This document shows, in pieces, positions 1-8,273 of a DNA stretch of 64,000 nt (position 1 is its first letter; every line of letters starts with the position of its first letter). A model generated the notes under the pieces. That model was not told the DNA's origin and did not search any database. It was given only the letters and a program-made list of their open reading frames with translations. Source of the DNA: Fen-999 sp041480065 (lineage in GTDB: Bacteria > Pseudomonadota > Gammaproteobacteria > Burkholderiales > Rhodocyclaceae); NCBI GenBank assembly GCA_041480065.1, contig JBGOZF010000005.1, positions 29,025 through 93,024 of the forward strand. The letters run 5' to 3'. The position numbers and the translations under genes were made by a program.

Positions 1-705
1 ATGGGCAAGACCGCGTTCGCGCTCAACATCGCCGAGTATGTCGGCGTCGAGATGCGACTACCGGTGGCGGTGTTCAGCCTGGAAATGTCCGGCCCACAGA
101 TAGCGACGCGGATGCTCTCTTCGATCGGACGCCTGGACCAGCAGAAGACCCGCAGCGGCCGTCTCTCGGACGACGACTGGGACAAGATGACGGTCGCGCT
201 CGGCAAGCTGCACGATGCGCCGATCCATATCGACGAAAGCGGCGCCATCAACGCCACCGACCTGCGGGCCCGCGCCCGGCGCTTGCACCGCCAGTGTGGC
301 AAGCTCGGCCTGATCGTCATCGACTATATCCAGTTGATGACCTCGGTGAAGAACAACGAGAACCGGGCGACGGAAATATCCGAGATTTCGCGCTCCATCA
401 AGGCGCTGGCGAAGGAGTTGCAGGTGCCGGTGATCGCGCTGTCGCAGTTGTCGCGCAAGGTCGAGGAACGCAACGACAAGCGGCCGCTGATGTCCGACCT
501 GCGCGAATCGGGCGCCATCGAGCAGGATGCCGACATCATCCTGATGATGTACCGCGAGGAATACTACAAGCAGGACACGCCGGACAAGGGCATCGCCGAG
601 GTGATCATCGGCAAGCACCGTAACGGCCCGACCGGAACGGTCAAGCTCACCTTCCTGGGCGAGTACACCAAGTTCGAGAACTTCGCCTCGCCGGGCTCCT
701 ACTGA
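1..705 (+). CDS. dnaB: Replicative DNA helicase DnaB, 3' part
   Basis: This is the C-terminal RecA-like ATPase domain of the hexameric replicative helicase, which unwinds DNA ahead of the replisome. The window opens inside Walker A (MGKTAF are the first residues), so the N-terminal primase-binding domain and the true start lie upstream. Walker B is seen at about residues 104-113 (LIVIDYIQLM), and the SQLSRKVEER and DLRESGAIEQDAD motifs follow, all typical of DnaB. The frame is intact to its TGA. The identification is secure; only the 5' end is missing. Confidence 0.95.
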   Translation: MGKTAFALNIAEYVGVEMRLPVAVFSLEMSGPQIATRMLSSIGRLDQQKTRSGRLSDDDWDKMTVALGKLHDAPIHIDESGAINATDLRARARRLHRQCGKLGLIVIDYIQLMTSVKNNENRATEISEISRSIKALAKELQVPVIALSQLSRKVEERNDKRPLMSDLRESGAIEQDADIILMMYREEYYKQDTPDKGIAEVIIGKHRNGPTGTVKLTFLGEYTKFENFASPGSY

Positions 706-718
706 GGCGAGGCCGGGC

Positions 719-1393
719 GTGTTCACCAAGGCCACGTTCAGATTTCTCGACGACTTGGCCGCCAACAATGAGCGCGCCTGGTTCGAGGCCAACAAGGCGC
801 GCTTCGAGGGACTGGTGCGTGAGCCGGCCCTGGAGTTCGTCACCGCCATGGGACCGGTGCTGGAGGAATTCGCCCCCAACTTCCGCGCCGAGCCGCGCAA
901 GATGGGTGGCTCGCTGATGCGGGTATTCCGCGACACGCGCTTCTCCCGCGACAAGACGCCTTACAAGACCAACATCGGCATCCAGTTTCGCCACGCTCTG
1001 GGCAAGGACGTGCATGCGCCGGGCTTCTACGTCCATATCGCCACCGACGAGTGCTTTTTCGGGGTGGGCTGCTGGCATCCCGAGGCCGATGCCTTGGGGC
1101 GGATACGGGACTTCATCGCGGCCAAACCGGAGCGCTGGTTCGCAGTTCGAGATCAGCGCAAGTTCGCTGCCCGGTGGCAACTGACGGGCGAGAGCCTGAC
1201 CCGGCCCCCGCGGGGCTACGCGATCGACCATCCGGCGATCGAGGACTTGAAGCGCAAGGACTTCGTCGCCCTTGCGCCTCTGGGTTTCGACGAGACACAT
1301 GGGCCGGGCCTGGTCAAGCTCGCCGGTGCCCGCTTCGCGGTGGCGGCGCCGTTCATGCGCTTTCTTTGCGATGCCCTGGGGGTGACGCTGTGA
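719..1393 (+). CDS. DUF2461 (TIGR02453) family protein
   Basis: A 224-residue soluble protein starting with GTG 13 nt after the dnaB stop, so probably co-transcribed with it. The pattern of an early FLDDLAANNERAWFEANK segment, then FRDTRFSRDKTPYKTNIG and a GFYVHI strand matches the DUF2461 family as I recall it. The family is widespread and has no established biochemical role. No signal peptide or membrane segment is seen. Length is normal for the family. Function is unknown. Confidence 0.8.
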   Translation: MFTKATFRFLDDLAANNERAWFEANKARFEGLVREPALEFVTAMGPVLEEFAPNFRAEPRKMGGSLMRVFRDTRFSRDKTPYKTNIGIQFRHALGKDVHAPGFYVHIATDECFFGVGCWHPEADALGRIRDFIAAKPERWFAVRDQRKFAARWQLTGESLTRPPRGYAIDHPAIEDLKRKDFVALAPLGFDETHGPGLVKLAGARFAVAAPFMRFLCDALGVTL

Positions 1394-1442
1394 CGCCGCA
1401 GCGATTGGGGCTGTCATTGCGCCGACCGCACTGGCGGCGCTG

Positions 1443-2276
1443 TCAGGGATCCAGGGCCAGGAGCACGCGTTCGGTTTCAACCGCCGCGAAGACGGTCAGG
1501 GAGTTTCGGATGGATCTGCCCCACTCGCCGTCGTCGATGGTCCGCGCGTAGCTGGAAAGGGCGCCGCCGACCTCTGCACGGCTCCAGCCCTGCTGGACCA
1601 GCAGGTCCATGGCGATCGTGGTTGCTTCCCGGTTCTTGCCGGGATCGCCATCGGCGGTCATCGCCTTCGCCCCCGCCGCCGAGGCCGCCGAACCGGCCAG
1701 GAAAGCGGCAGTGCCGGCGAGATTGGTGACCGGGAGCAACACCCGGACTACGACCGAAGCGATGATGGCTGCCGCCGATCTTTCATCGTGATGCCGCGCG
1801 ATCACGTGTCCCATCTCGCGGGCGATCACAAAGGCAAGCACTCTCTCGTCCAGCCTCGGACTGCGTACGCCCCGGTAGATGACGACGGTTCCGTTGGTGT
1901 CGGAGGCCGTGCCCGCCTCGCTCTTTTCGGCGACGACGAAGTTGAAGGCGGGAATGCGGTCCTTCAAGTCCGGGTGGGTTGCGTAGGCGGACTCGGTCAG
2001 CCGCGTGCCCAGCCGCTTCACCTGCCGGTCGAAGGCCTGATCCACCCGGCACCGGGTTCCGGTACAAGCGGTGGCGATTGTGGTCGCGGAGGCCAATTGG
2101 AGATTCATGTCGATCGACGAATAGACGGAACTGACAGCACCCGGCGCGACCAGTTGGGAGCGCCCGCCTGGGGCCGTGCTGGCGCAGGCGCCGAGCAGCA
2201 CGCAGGCTGCGGCAATCGCAACGAGCTTGATGATGGAATTCCCCCCAAAGGATTTCGGGGGCGGCGGTACCCCCAA
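1443..2276 (-). CDS. M48-like lipoprotein with altered zinc motif
   Basis: A 277-residue predicted lipoprotein. The hydrophobic segment VAIAAACVLLGAC ends in a lipobox, so the mature protein would be anchored through Cys near residue 31. The central part follows the M48 peptidase pattern: a strand with VVIYRGV, then AREMGHVIARHHDE, then NREATTIAMDLL, which corresponds to the third-ligand Glu region. The canonical HExxH reads REMGH, so the first zinc His is Arg and proteolysis is doubtful. The longest frame uses a TTG start with a poor ribosome site; a purine-rich stretch (GGGGGGAATTCC) lies about 12 codons further in, so the true start is uncertain. It converges on the DUF2461 gene. Confidence 0.7.
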   Translation of the reverse strand: MGVPPPPKSFGGNSIIKLVAIAAACVLLGACASTAPGGRSQLVAPGAVSSVYSSIDMNLQLASATTIATACTGTRCRVDQAFDRQVKRLGTRLTESAYATHPDLKDRIPAFNFVVAEKSEAGTASDTNGTVVIYRGVRSPRLDERVLAFVIAREMGHVIARHHDERSAAAIIASVVVRVLLPVTNLAGTAAFLAGSAASAAGAKAMTADGDPGKNREATTIAMDLLVQQGWSRAEVGGALSSYARTIDDGEWGRSIRNSLTVFAAVETERVLLALDP

Positions 2277-2373
2277 AGTTATATTTGACGGGGAGGATTG
2301 CCGAAAGGCTACTGTCGCCTGAACACGACGGATTCAGCTCCAAGATACCGGATGCACCCATAGCCGGCCGATG

Positions 2374-3825
2374 CTACAACACCTCCGCCGCGTGGTCCGC
2401 GAGCCGCGAGCGCTCGCCGCGCTGCAGCGTGATGTGGCCGGAGTGCGGCCAGCCCTTGAAGCGGTCGACGACGTAGGTGATGCCGGAACTGCCTTCCGTC
2501 AGATAGGGCGTGTCGATCTGGGCGATGTTGCCCAGGCAGACGACCTTGGTGCCGGGGCCGGCGCGGGTGATCAGCGTCTTCATCTGCTTGGGCGTCAGGT
2601 TCTGCGCCTCGTCGATGATCAGGTACTTGTTGATGAAGGTGCGGCCGCGCATGAAGTTGAGCGACTTCACTTTGATCCGGCTCCTGATCAGGTCCATGGT
2701 CGCGGCGCGGCCCCAATCGCCGCCATAACTGCTGCCTGAGCCTGTCGCGGAGGCCCCCTTGTCGCCGGCGTCGGCGGGCTTGTTGAGGACATCCAGATTG
2801 TCTTCGAGGGCGCCCATCCAGGGCGTCATCTTTTCCTCTTCGGTGCCGGGCAGGAAGCCGATGTCCTCGCCCACCGGCACGGTGACGCGGGTGACGATGA
2901 TCTCCGAGTAGCGCTTGGTCTCCAGCGTCTGGGTCAGGCCGGCGGCCAGCGTCAGCAGCGTCTTGCCGGTGCCGGCCTGGCCGAGCAGGGTGACGAAGTC
3001 GATGTCCGGATCCATCAGCAGGTTAAGGGCGAAGTTCTGCTCGCGGTTCCTCGCGGTGATGCCCCAGACGGCGTTCTTCTGGTGGCCGTAGTCGACCAGC
3101 GTCGACACGACGGCACTCTTGCCGGCGGTCTCGCGGACGATGGCGTGGAAGGGTTTTTCCTGGCCGTCTTCGAGGTAGAGAAACTCGTTGACCAGCAGGT
3201 CCGGGCAGAGCGGGCCGGCAACGCGGTAGAGCGTGCGGCCCTCCTGCTTCCAGGACTTCATGTCGTGGCCGTGGCTGTCCCAGAATTCGGCCGGCAGCTC
3301 CAGTGTGCCGGTGTAGAGCAGGTCGGTGTCTTCGAGGACCTTGTCGTTGAAGTAGTCCTGCGCTTCGACGCCGAGGGCGCGGGCCTTGATGCGCATGTTG
3401 ATGTCTTTCGACACCAGGATCACCGGCCGTTTCGGATACTCCTTCTGCAGGTACATCACAACGGCGAGGATCTGGTTGTCGCCGCGCGAGGTCGGCAACG
3501 ATGCCGGCAGGCCGCCATTCATGGCTTCGGTCTGCAGGTAGAGCTTGCCGGACGCCAGTTCGTTCGACGGGCCGGCGAGTTCGATGCCCTGCTTGATGGC
3601 GTGCTCGCAGCCGGAGACGATTTCGTCAAGGATGCGGCTGGCCTGGCGGGCGTTGCGCGCCACTTCCGACATGCCCTTCTTGTTGCTGTCGAGTTCCTCG
3701 AGGGTCATCATCGGCACGAAGATGTCGTGCTCCTCGAAGCGGTAGAGGCTGGTGGGGTCGTGCATCAGCACGTTGGTGTCGAGGACGAACAGCTTGGTGG
3801 ATTTACCGGTCTTCTTGGCGTTCAT
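2374..3825 (-). CDS. PIN-PhoH family ATPase
   Basis: A 483-residue fusion of an N-terminal PIN nuclease-like domain (DTNVLMHDP near residue 18, with further acidic residues to about 170) and a C-terminal PhoH-type P-loop ATPase (GQAGTGKT near 280, IIDEAQNLTP near 410). Proteins of this layout (PhoH2/YlaK-like) are thought to act on RNA as nuclease-helicases. I chose the ATG at 3825 rather than the TTG two codons upstream because proteins of this type usually start close to the PIN strand. It lies downstream of the bcp/arn operon on the same strand, after a 97-nt gap. Confidence 0.88.
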   Translation of the reverse strand: MNAKKTGKSTKLFVLDTNVLMHDPTSLYRFEEHDIFVPMMTLEELDSNKKGMSEVARNARQASRILDEIVSGCEHAIKQGIELAGPSNELASGKLYLQTEAMNGGLPASLPTSRGDNQILAVVMYLQKEYPKRPVILVSKDINMRIKARALGVEAQDYFNDKVLEDTDLLYTGTLELPAEFWDSHGHDMKSWKQEGRTLYRVAGPLCPDLLVNEFLYLEDGQEKPFHAIVRETAGKSAVVSTLVDYGHQKNAVWGITARNREQNFALNLLMDPDIDFVTLLGQAGTGKTLLTLAAGLTQTLETKRYSEIIVTRVTVPVGEDIGFLPGTEEEKMTPWMGALEDNLDVLNKPADAGDKGASATGSGSSYGGDWGRAATMDLIRSRIKVKSLNFMRGRTFINKYLIIDEAQNLTPKQMKTLITRAGPGTKVVCLGNIAQIDTPYLTEGSSGITYVVDRFKGWPHSGHITLQRGERSRLADHAAEVL

Positions 3826-3922
3826 GGTCAAGTCGTCGCGAGGGCAGAAGATGCCCCAAAGTTAATCAGGGAAGCAACTTGGAAAGTTGCCAAGGAGGTC
3901 CGGGATTTGCCGGCAATTCTTG

Positions 3923-4390
3923 TTATTGAAGCAAACGCACGGCGGCGAGGACTTCCGCCGCATGGCCGTCGGCCTTCACCGTGCGCCATTCGCGCCTGAG
4001 AACGCCGGCGCCGTCGATCAGGAAGGTGCTGCGCTGGATGCCCAGCGTTTCCCTGCCGTAGAGCTTTTTCATCTTGATGACGTCGAACAGCCGGCAGGCG
4101 GTTTCGTCGGCGTCGGAGAGTAGTTCGAAAGGCAGGCCGAGCTTGGCCTCGAATCCCTGATGGGACTTCAGGCTGTCGCGCGAGACGCCGAAGATCGGGC
4201 AGCCGAGCTTGTGGAATTCATCGTGCAGGTCGCGGAACTCTCCCGCCTCGGTGGTGCAGCCGGGTGTGTTGTCCTTGGGGTAGAAGTAGATCACCAGCGG
4301 CTTGCCGCGATACGCAGAGAGGTGGAAATCGCCGCCGGTACCGGGGAGAGCGAAGTCGGGAACCATCAAGCCGACGGCAGAAACAGTCAT
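3923..4390 (-). CDS. bcp: Thioredoxin-dependent peroxiredoxin, BCP type
   Basis: A 155-residue peroxiredoxin that reduces hydroperoxides in the cytoplasm. The peroxidatic Cys is C45 in NTPGCTTEAG. The position five residues on, which holds the resolving Cys in E. coli Bcp, is Gly here; another Cys is at 64 (KLGCPIFG), so the enzyme may act as a 1-Cys or atypical 2-Cys form. The start overlaps the arnD stop by 4 nt (ATGA), making it the last gene of the coupled arn operon. Confidence 0.9.
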   Translation of the reverse strand: MTVSAVGLMVPDFALPGTGGDFHLSAYRGKPLVIYFYPKDNTPGCTTEAGEFRDLHDEFHKLGCPIFGVSRDSLKSHQGFEAKLGLPFELLSDADETACRLFDVIKMKKLYGRETLGIQRSTFLIDGAGVLRREWRTVKADGHAAEVLAAVRLLQ

Positions 4391-5319
4391 GCAGCTTCCT
4401 TCCAGGATGACAAGAATTGTTCACCTTGCAGCATCAGCGTGCCCGAGCGTCCAGGCACTTCGCCGCGCACCATTTCGTGACGGGGCAGCGAGTCGACATC
4501 GAGGTTGGCGGCGAGTTCGCTCATCGCCACCAACTCGTAGCCTTGGGTCCGCCAGGCCGTGAGCAGTCGTTCGAGTACCGGCGCCAGCTTCATGCCTTCG
4601 AGTTCGGCGTGCAGCGTGAATACATGATCGCGCGGCTCGGCAGTCAAGGCCAGGTAACGCTCGTGCACGTTGTCCTCGACAAGGCCGTCGAGGCCGAGCA
4701 GTTCGTCCATCGTCGGCAGGGTCGTCGGCAGTTGTGGGCAGCGCACGATTTCGGCGTTCCATACCGGCAGGAAGGGATGCGTGCCGCGGCAGTCGGAGGT
4801 ATAGGCGAAGCCGAGGCGCTGGGTCAGGCGCAGGGCGTGGGCGTTCATCTGCCAGCCGGCGGCGCCGTGGACATGGGGGGCTTCGCCGAAGACTTCAGTG
4901 AAGCGTTCGATGGCGCGTGTCATTTCGGTCTCGGTCCAGGCGCCATTGGCGTTCTCGACGCCGTCCTGCCAGCGGATGTGGTCCCAGCAATGAATGCCGA
5001 CTTCGAAGCCTGAGTCCCGCACGTTGCGAAGGATGTCGGCGCAGCGTTTGCCGATGTCCGGCCCCGGCAGCAAGGTGCCGTACATCAGGGTCTTGAGCCC
5101 GTAGTGGGCGACCACGGAGGTGCGCGACACCTTCTTCATGAAGCCGGGCCGGAAGGCACGACGTATCGCGCGGCCGGTGTGGTCAGGCCCAAGCGAGAAC
5201 AGAAAGGTGGCGCCAGCCCCATGCCGGTGCAGGATTTCGACCAGTTGCGGCACGCCTTCGCGCGTGCCGCGGTAGGTGTCGACGTCGATCTTCAGCGCAA
5301 GTCGGGATACCACACTCAA
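4387..5319 (-). CDS. arnD: ArnD-type deformylase (polysaccharide deacetylase family)
   Basis: A 310-residue NodB-fold enzyme expected to remove the formyl group from undecaprenyl-phosphate-linked 4-formamido-arabinose, giving undecaprenyl-phosphate-L-Ara4N. The N-terminal LALKIDVDTYRGTREGVP carries the DVD catalytic/metal motif and is diagnostic of ArnD; GIHCWDHIRWQD provides the metal-binding histidines. A TTG start overlaps the upstream gene by 4 nt; a GTG two codons later is an alternative. Flanked by the other arn genes, so the assignment is firm. Confidence 0.92.
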   Translation of the reverse strand: MSVVSRLALKIDVDTYRGTREGVPQLVEILHRHGAGATFLFSLGPDHTGRAIRRAFRPGFMKKVSRTSVVAHYGLKTLMYGTLLPGPDIGKRCADILRNVRDSGFEVGIHCWDHIRWQDGVENANGAWTETEMTRAIERFTEVFGEAPHVHGAAGWQMNAHALRLTQRLGFAYTSDCRGTHPFLPVWNAEIVRCPQLPTTLPTMDELLGLDGLVEDNVHERYLALTAEPRDHVFTLHAELEGMKLAPVLERLLTAWRTQGYELVAMSELAANLDVDSLPRHEMVRGEVPGRSGTLMLQGEQFLSSWKEAA

Positions 5320-6359
5320 TCCATCAGCTTGCGCGCCTCCGCGACGTCGCCGCGATAGGCTTCGAAGATGCCGCGCAGGGCATCCTCGAAAGTGACCTTC
5401 GGCGCCCAGTCGAGGTCGGCCATGGTATTGGTGATCTTCGGCACGCGATGCTGCGTGTCCTGGTAGCCCTTGCCGTAGTACTCGCCCGAGGTGGTCTCGA
5501 GGACCTTCACCTTGGCCACGCTCTCGGCATACTCGGGGTACTGTTTGGCGAGGTCGAGCATCAGCGTGGCGAGCTCGCGGATCGAATAGTTGTTCTTCGG
5601 GTTGCCGATGTTGTAGATCTTGCCGTCGGCGATGCCGTCCTTGTTGTCGATGATCTTCATCAGGGCGTCGATGCCGTCGCTGACGTAGGTGAAGGAGCGC
5701 TTCTGGGCGCCGCCGTCAACCAGCTTGATCGGCTCGCCGCGGACGATGTGGCCGAGGAACTGGGTGATGACGCGCGAACTGCCTTCCTTCGGCGTGTAGA
5801 TGGAGTCGAGGCCGGGACCGATCCAGTTGAACGGGCGGAACAGCGTGTATTGGAGGCCTTCCTGCTGGCCGTAGGCGTGGATTACGCGGTCCATCATCTG
5901 CTTGGCGCAGGAGTAGATCCAGCGCGGCTTGTTGATGGGGCCGAGGATGAGTTCGGAGTTCTCGGGATCGAATTCCGGGTCGCGGCACATGCCATAGACC
6001 TCGGAGGTCGAGGGGAAGATCACGCGCTTCTTGTACTTCACCGCCTGGCGGATGATGGGCAGGTTGGCCTCGAAATCGAGTTCGAAGACGCGCAGCGGCT
6101 CCTTGACGTAGGTGGCCGGCGTGGCGATGGCCACCAGCGGCAGGATGACGTCGCACTTCTTCACGTGGTACTCGATCCACTCCTTGTTGATCATGATGTC
6201 ACCCTCGAAGAAATGGAAGCGAGGGTTGGTCATCAGGTCGCCGACACGTTCGGACTGCATGTCCATGCCATACACCTCCCAGTCGGTGGTGTCGAGAATG
6301 CGCTGGGAGAGGTGGTGGCCGATGAAGCCGTTGACGCCGAGGATAAGGATGCGTTTCAT
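5316..6359 (-). CDS. UDP-glucuronate oxidative decarboxylase, stand-alone ArnA C-terminal domain
   Basis: A 347-residue extended short-chain dehydrogenase that matches the C-terminal half of E. coli ArnA: NAD motif GVNGFIG at residues 8-14, PSTSEVYG, and the YSCAK catalytic Tyr/Lys pair. It would convert UDP-glucuronate to UDP-4-ketopentose. Stand-alone homologues in betaproteobacteria (the Ralstonia type) can also make UDP-xylose, so the exact product cannot be settled by eye. The formyltransferase half is a separate gene 7 nt upstream. Confidence 0.9.
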   Translation of the reverse strand: MKRILILGVNGFIGHHLSQRILDTTDWEVYGMDMQSERVGDLMTNPRFHFFEGDIMINKEWIEYHVKKCDVILPLVAIATPATYVKEPLRVFELDFEANLPIIRQAVKYKKRVIFPSTSEVYGMCRDPEFDPENSELILGPINKPRWIYSCAKQMMDRVIHAYGQQEGLQYTLFRPFNWIGPGLDSIYTPKEGSSRVITQFLGHIVRGEPIKLVDGGAQKRSFTYVSDGIDALMKIIDNKDGIADGKIYNIGNPKNNYSIRELATLMLDLAKQYPEYAESVAKVKVLETTSGEYYGKGYQDTQHRVPKITNTMADLDWAPKVTFEDALRGIFEAYRGDVAEARKLMD

Positions 6360-6366
6360 GTCGAGC

Positions 6367-7272
6367 TCATGTCAGGAAAATTGTGTCGGTACCGAGGATA
6401 TCGGCAGTGAGGGGCACGCCGTCGAGTTCGACGGCCAGCAAGCGTAACACGCCGCCGTCGCCGCAACTCGCGTACAACGCACCGGCGGCGGCGAACAAGG
6501 CCGGCGGGCTGGCCGCGTGGTCGGGCACTACCATCGTGTGCAGGATCCGCAGCCGGCCCTTCGCCGTCTCGGCAAAGGCGCCGGGGTAGGGTGGCGCCAC
6601 CGCCCGCACCAGGTTGTGGATCTCGATAGCCGGCCGCAGCCAGTCGATATGGCCGTCTTCGGGCTTGCGGCCACCGAAGTAGGCGCCGCGCGACAGGTCC
6701 TGCGGCGTGTGCGGCGCCGTGCCCTCGATCAACGAAGGCAGGATGCGGTCAAGGCAGATTTCAGCGGCCAGCGTCACCTTGTCGAAGACCTCTTTCGCGG
6801 TGTCATCCGGCAGTATGGGCACCGCCTGTTGGGCGACGATGTCGCCGGCGTCCGCCTTCTCGACCATGCGGTGCAGGGTGGCGCCCGTCTCGCGCTCGCC
6901 GTGCAATACCGCCCAGTTCACCGGCACGCGGCCCCGGTACCTGGGCAGCAGCGAGCCGTGCATGTTGTAGGCGCCGCGCGTTGCGGTCGCCAGCAGCGGC
7001 GCCTTCAGCATCTGGCGGTAGTAGAAGGAGAACAGGAAGTCCGGTTTCAGGGCGGCGACCTCGGCCAAGATCTCGTCGGCATTGGGATCGTCCGGCGTGA
7101 TGACCGGGATGTCGTACCGGGCTGCGGTTTCGGCGACGCTGTCGAACCAGATTTCCTCGTTCGGGTTGTCGCGGTGGGTCACCACCAGCGCCACGTCGAC
7201 GCCGTGGGCGAGCAGCACCTTCAGGCAGCGCACGCCGACGTTGTGATAGGCAAAAACGACCGCGCGCGTCAT
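6367..7272 (-). CDS. Formyltransferase, stand-alone ArnA N-terminal domain
   Basis: A 301-residue enzyme of the methionyl-tRNA-formyltransferase fold, equivalent to the N-terminal half of ArnA, which formylates UDP-L-Ara4N using N10-formyltetrahydrofolate. The catalytic Asn and His are in YNMHGSLLPRYRGRVPVNW and the Asp in EKADAGDI. The ATG at 7272 overlaps the arnC stop by 4 nt, which fixes the start; the frame stays open far upstream into arnC but that part is not coding. Length and motifs are complete. Confidence 0.9.
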   Translation of the reverse strand: MTRAVVFAYHNVGVRCLKVLLAHGVDVALVVTHRDNPNEEIWFDSVAETAARYDIPVITPDDPNADEILAEVAALKPDFLFSFYYRQMLKAPLLATATRGAYNMHGSLLPRYRGRVPVNWAVLHGERETGATLHRMVEKADAGDIVAQQAVPILPDDTAKEVFDKVTLAAEICLDRILPSLIEGTAPHTPQDLSRGAYFGGRKPEDGHIDWLRPAIEIHNLVRAVAPPYPGAFAETAKGRLRILHTMVVPDHAASPPALFAAAGALYASCGDGGVLRLLAVELDGVPLTADILGTDTIFLT

Positions 7273-8273
7273 TCCGGCCGGTCCGCGGCGGCCACCAGCC
7301 TGTCGTCGCACTTGTCCACGATCTCGGTCGGCACCGGCACGACGGGCTCGAGAATGGCGCCGATCAGGTAGCGCGGCCGGTGGCGCACCTGCTGGTAGAT
7401 GCGGCCGATGTATTCGCCGAGCAGGCCGACCCCGAACAGCGTGATGCCGATGAGGAAGAAGGCGATGCCGAACAGGGTGAACAGTCCTTCTGCTTCCGGG
7501 CCGACGATCAGGCGGCGGATGCCCAGGAAGACGACAAAGACGGCGGAGATCAGCGAAATGGCGATGCCGGCCATCGAGAACAATTGCAACGGCACCACCG
7601 AAAAAGCGGTCATGAGGTCGAAATTGAGCCGGATCAGGCTGTAGAGCGAGTACTTGGATTCGCCGGCGTGGCGCTCTTCGTGCGCGACTTCGACTTCGGT
7701 CGGTTTCTCGGCGAAGCCGTAGGCGAGTGCCGGAATGAAGGTATTGACCTCTTGGCAGGCGTTGATGGCGACCACCACCGAGCGCGAGTAGGCACGCAGC
7801 ATGCAGCCCTGGTCGGTCATCTTGATGCGGGTGATGCGTTCGCGCAGGCCGTTCATGGCCTTGGAGGCCCAGCGGCGGAAGACGCTGTCCCGGCGGCTCA
7901 AGCGGATCGAGCCGACACAGTCGTAGCCTTCCTTGATCTTGGCGACCAGTTTGCCGATCTCTTCGGGCGGATTCTGCAAGTCGGCATCGAGGGTGACGAC
8001 GATGTCGCCGCGGCAGTGCTCGAAGCCGGCCATGATCGCCATGTGCTGGCCGGCATTCGCGGCCAGCAGAATGACGCGCGTGACCTCGCGCCGCTTCTCC
8101 CACTGCCGGCGCAGCAGTGCGGCGGAGCGGTCGCGGCTGCCGTCGTTGATGAAGACGACTTCGTAGCTGACGCCGAGGGCGTCCAGGGCCGGATAGAGGC
8201 GATCGAACATGGCCGGCAGACCGGCCTCCTCGTTGTACACGGGGATGATGACGGAGAGTTCGCAGGAGGTCAT
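7269..8273 (-). CDS. arnC: Undecaprenyl-phosphate 4-deoxy-4-formamido-L-arabinose transferase ArnC
   Basis: A 334-residue family 2 glycosyltransferase at the inner membrane. The N-terminal catalytic domain has VIIPVYNEEAGL and the nucleotide-metal motif DADLQNPPEE; two long hydrophobic segments (about residues 230-255 and 270-295) anchor it. It moves the formamido-arabinose from UDP to undecaprenyl phosphate. DPM1/ArnC-like enzymes share this layout, but its place between arnB and the ArnA formyltransferase gene supports ArnC. Start and stop both sit in 4-nt overlaps. Confidence 0.9.
   Translation of the reverse strand: MTSCELSVIIPVYNEEAGLPAMFDRLYPALDALGVSYEVVFINDGSRDRSAALLRRQWEKRREVTRVILLAANAGQHMAIMAGFEHCRGDIVVTLDADLQNPPEEIGKLVAKIKEGYDCVGSIRLSRRDSVFRRWASKAMNGLRERITRIKMTDQGCMLRAYSRSVVVAINACQEVNTFIPALAYGFAEKPTEVEVAHEERHAGESKYSLYSLIRLNFDLMTAFSVVPLQLFSMAGIAISLISAVFVVFLGIRRLIVGPEAEGLFTLFGIAFFLIGITLFGVGLLGEYIGRIYQQVRHRPRYLIGAILEPVVPVPTEIVDKCDDRLVAAADRPE

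Noticed and set aside
7273..8103. Upstream extension of the formyltransferase frame to 578 residues
   Set aside because: The extension overlaps arnC and is Arg/Pro-rich noise; the ATG at 7272 sits in an ATGA overlap.
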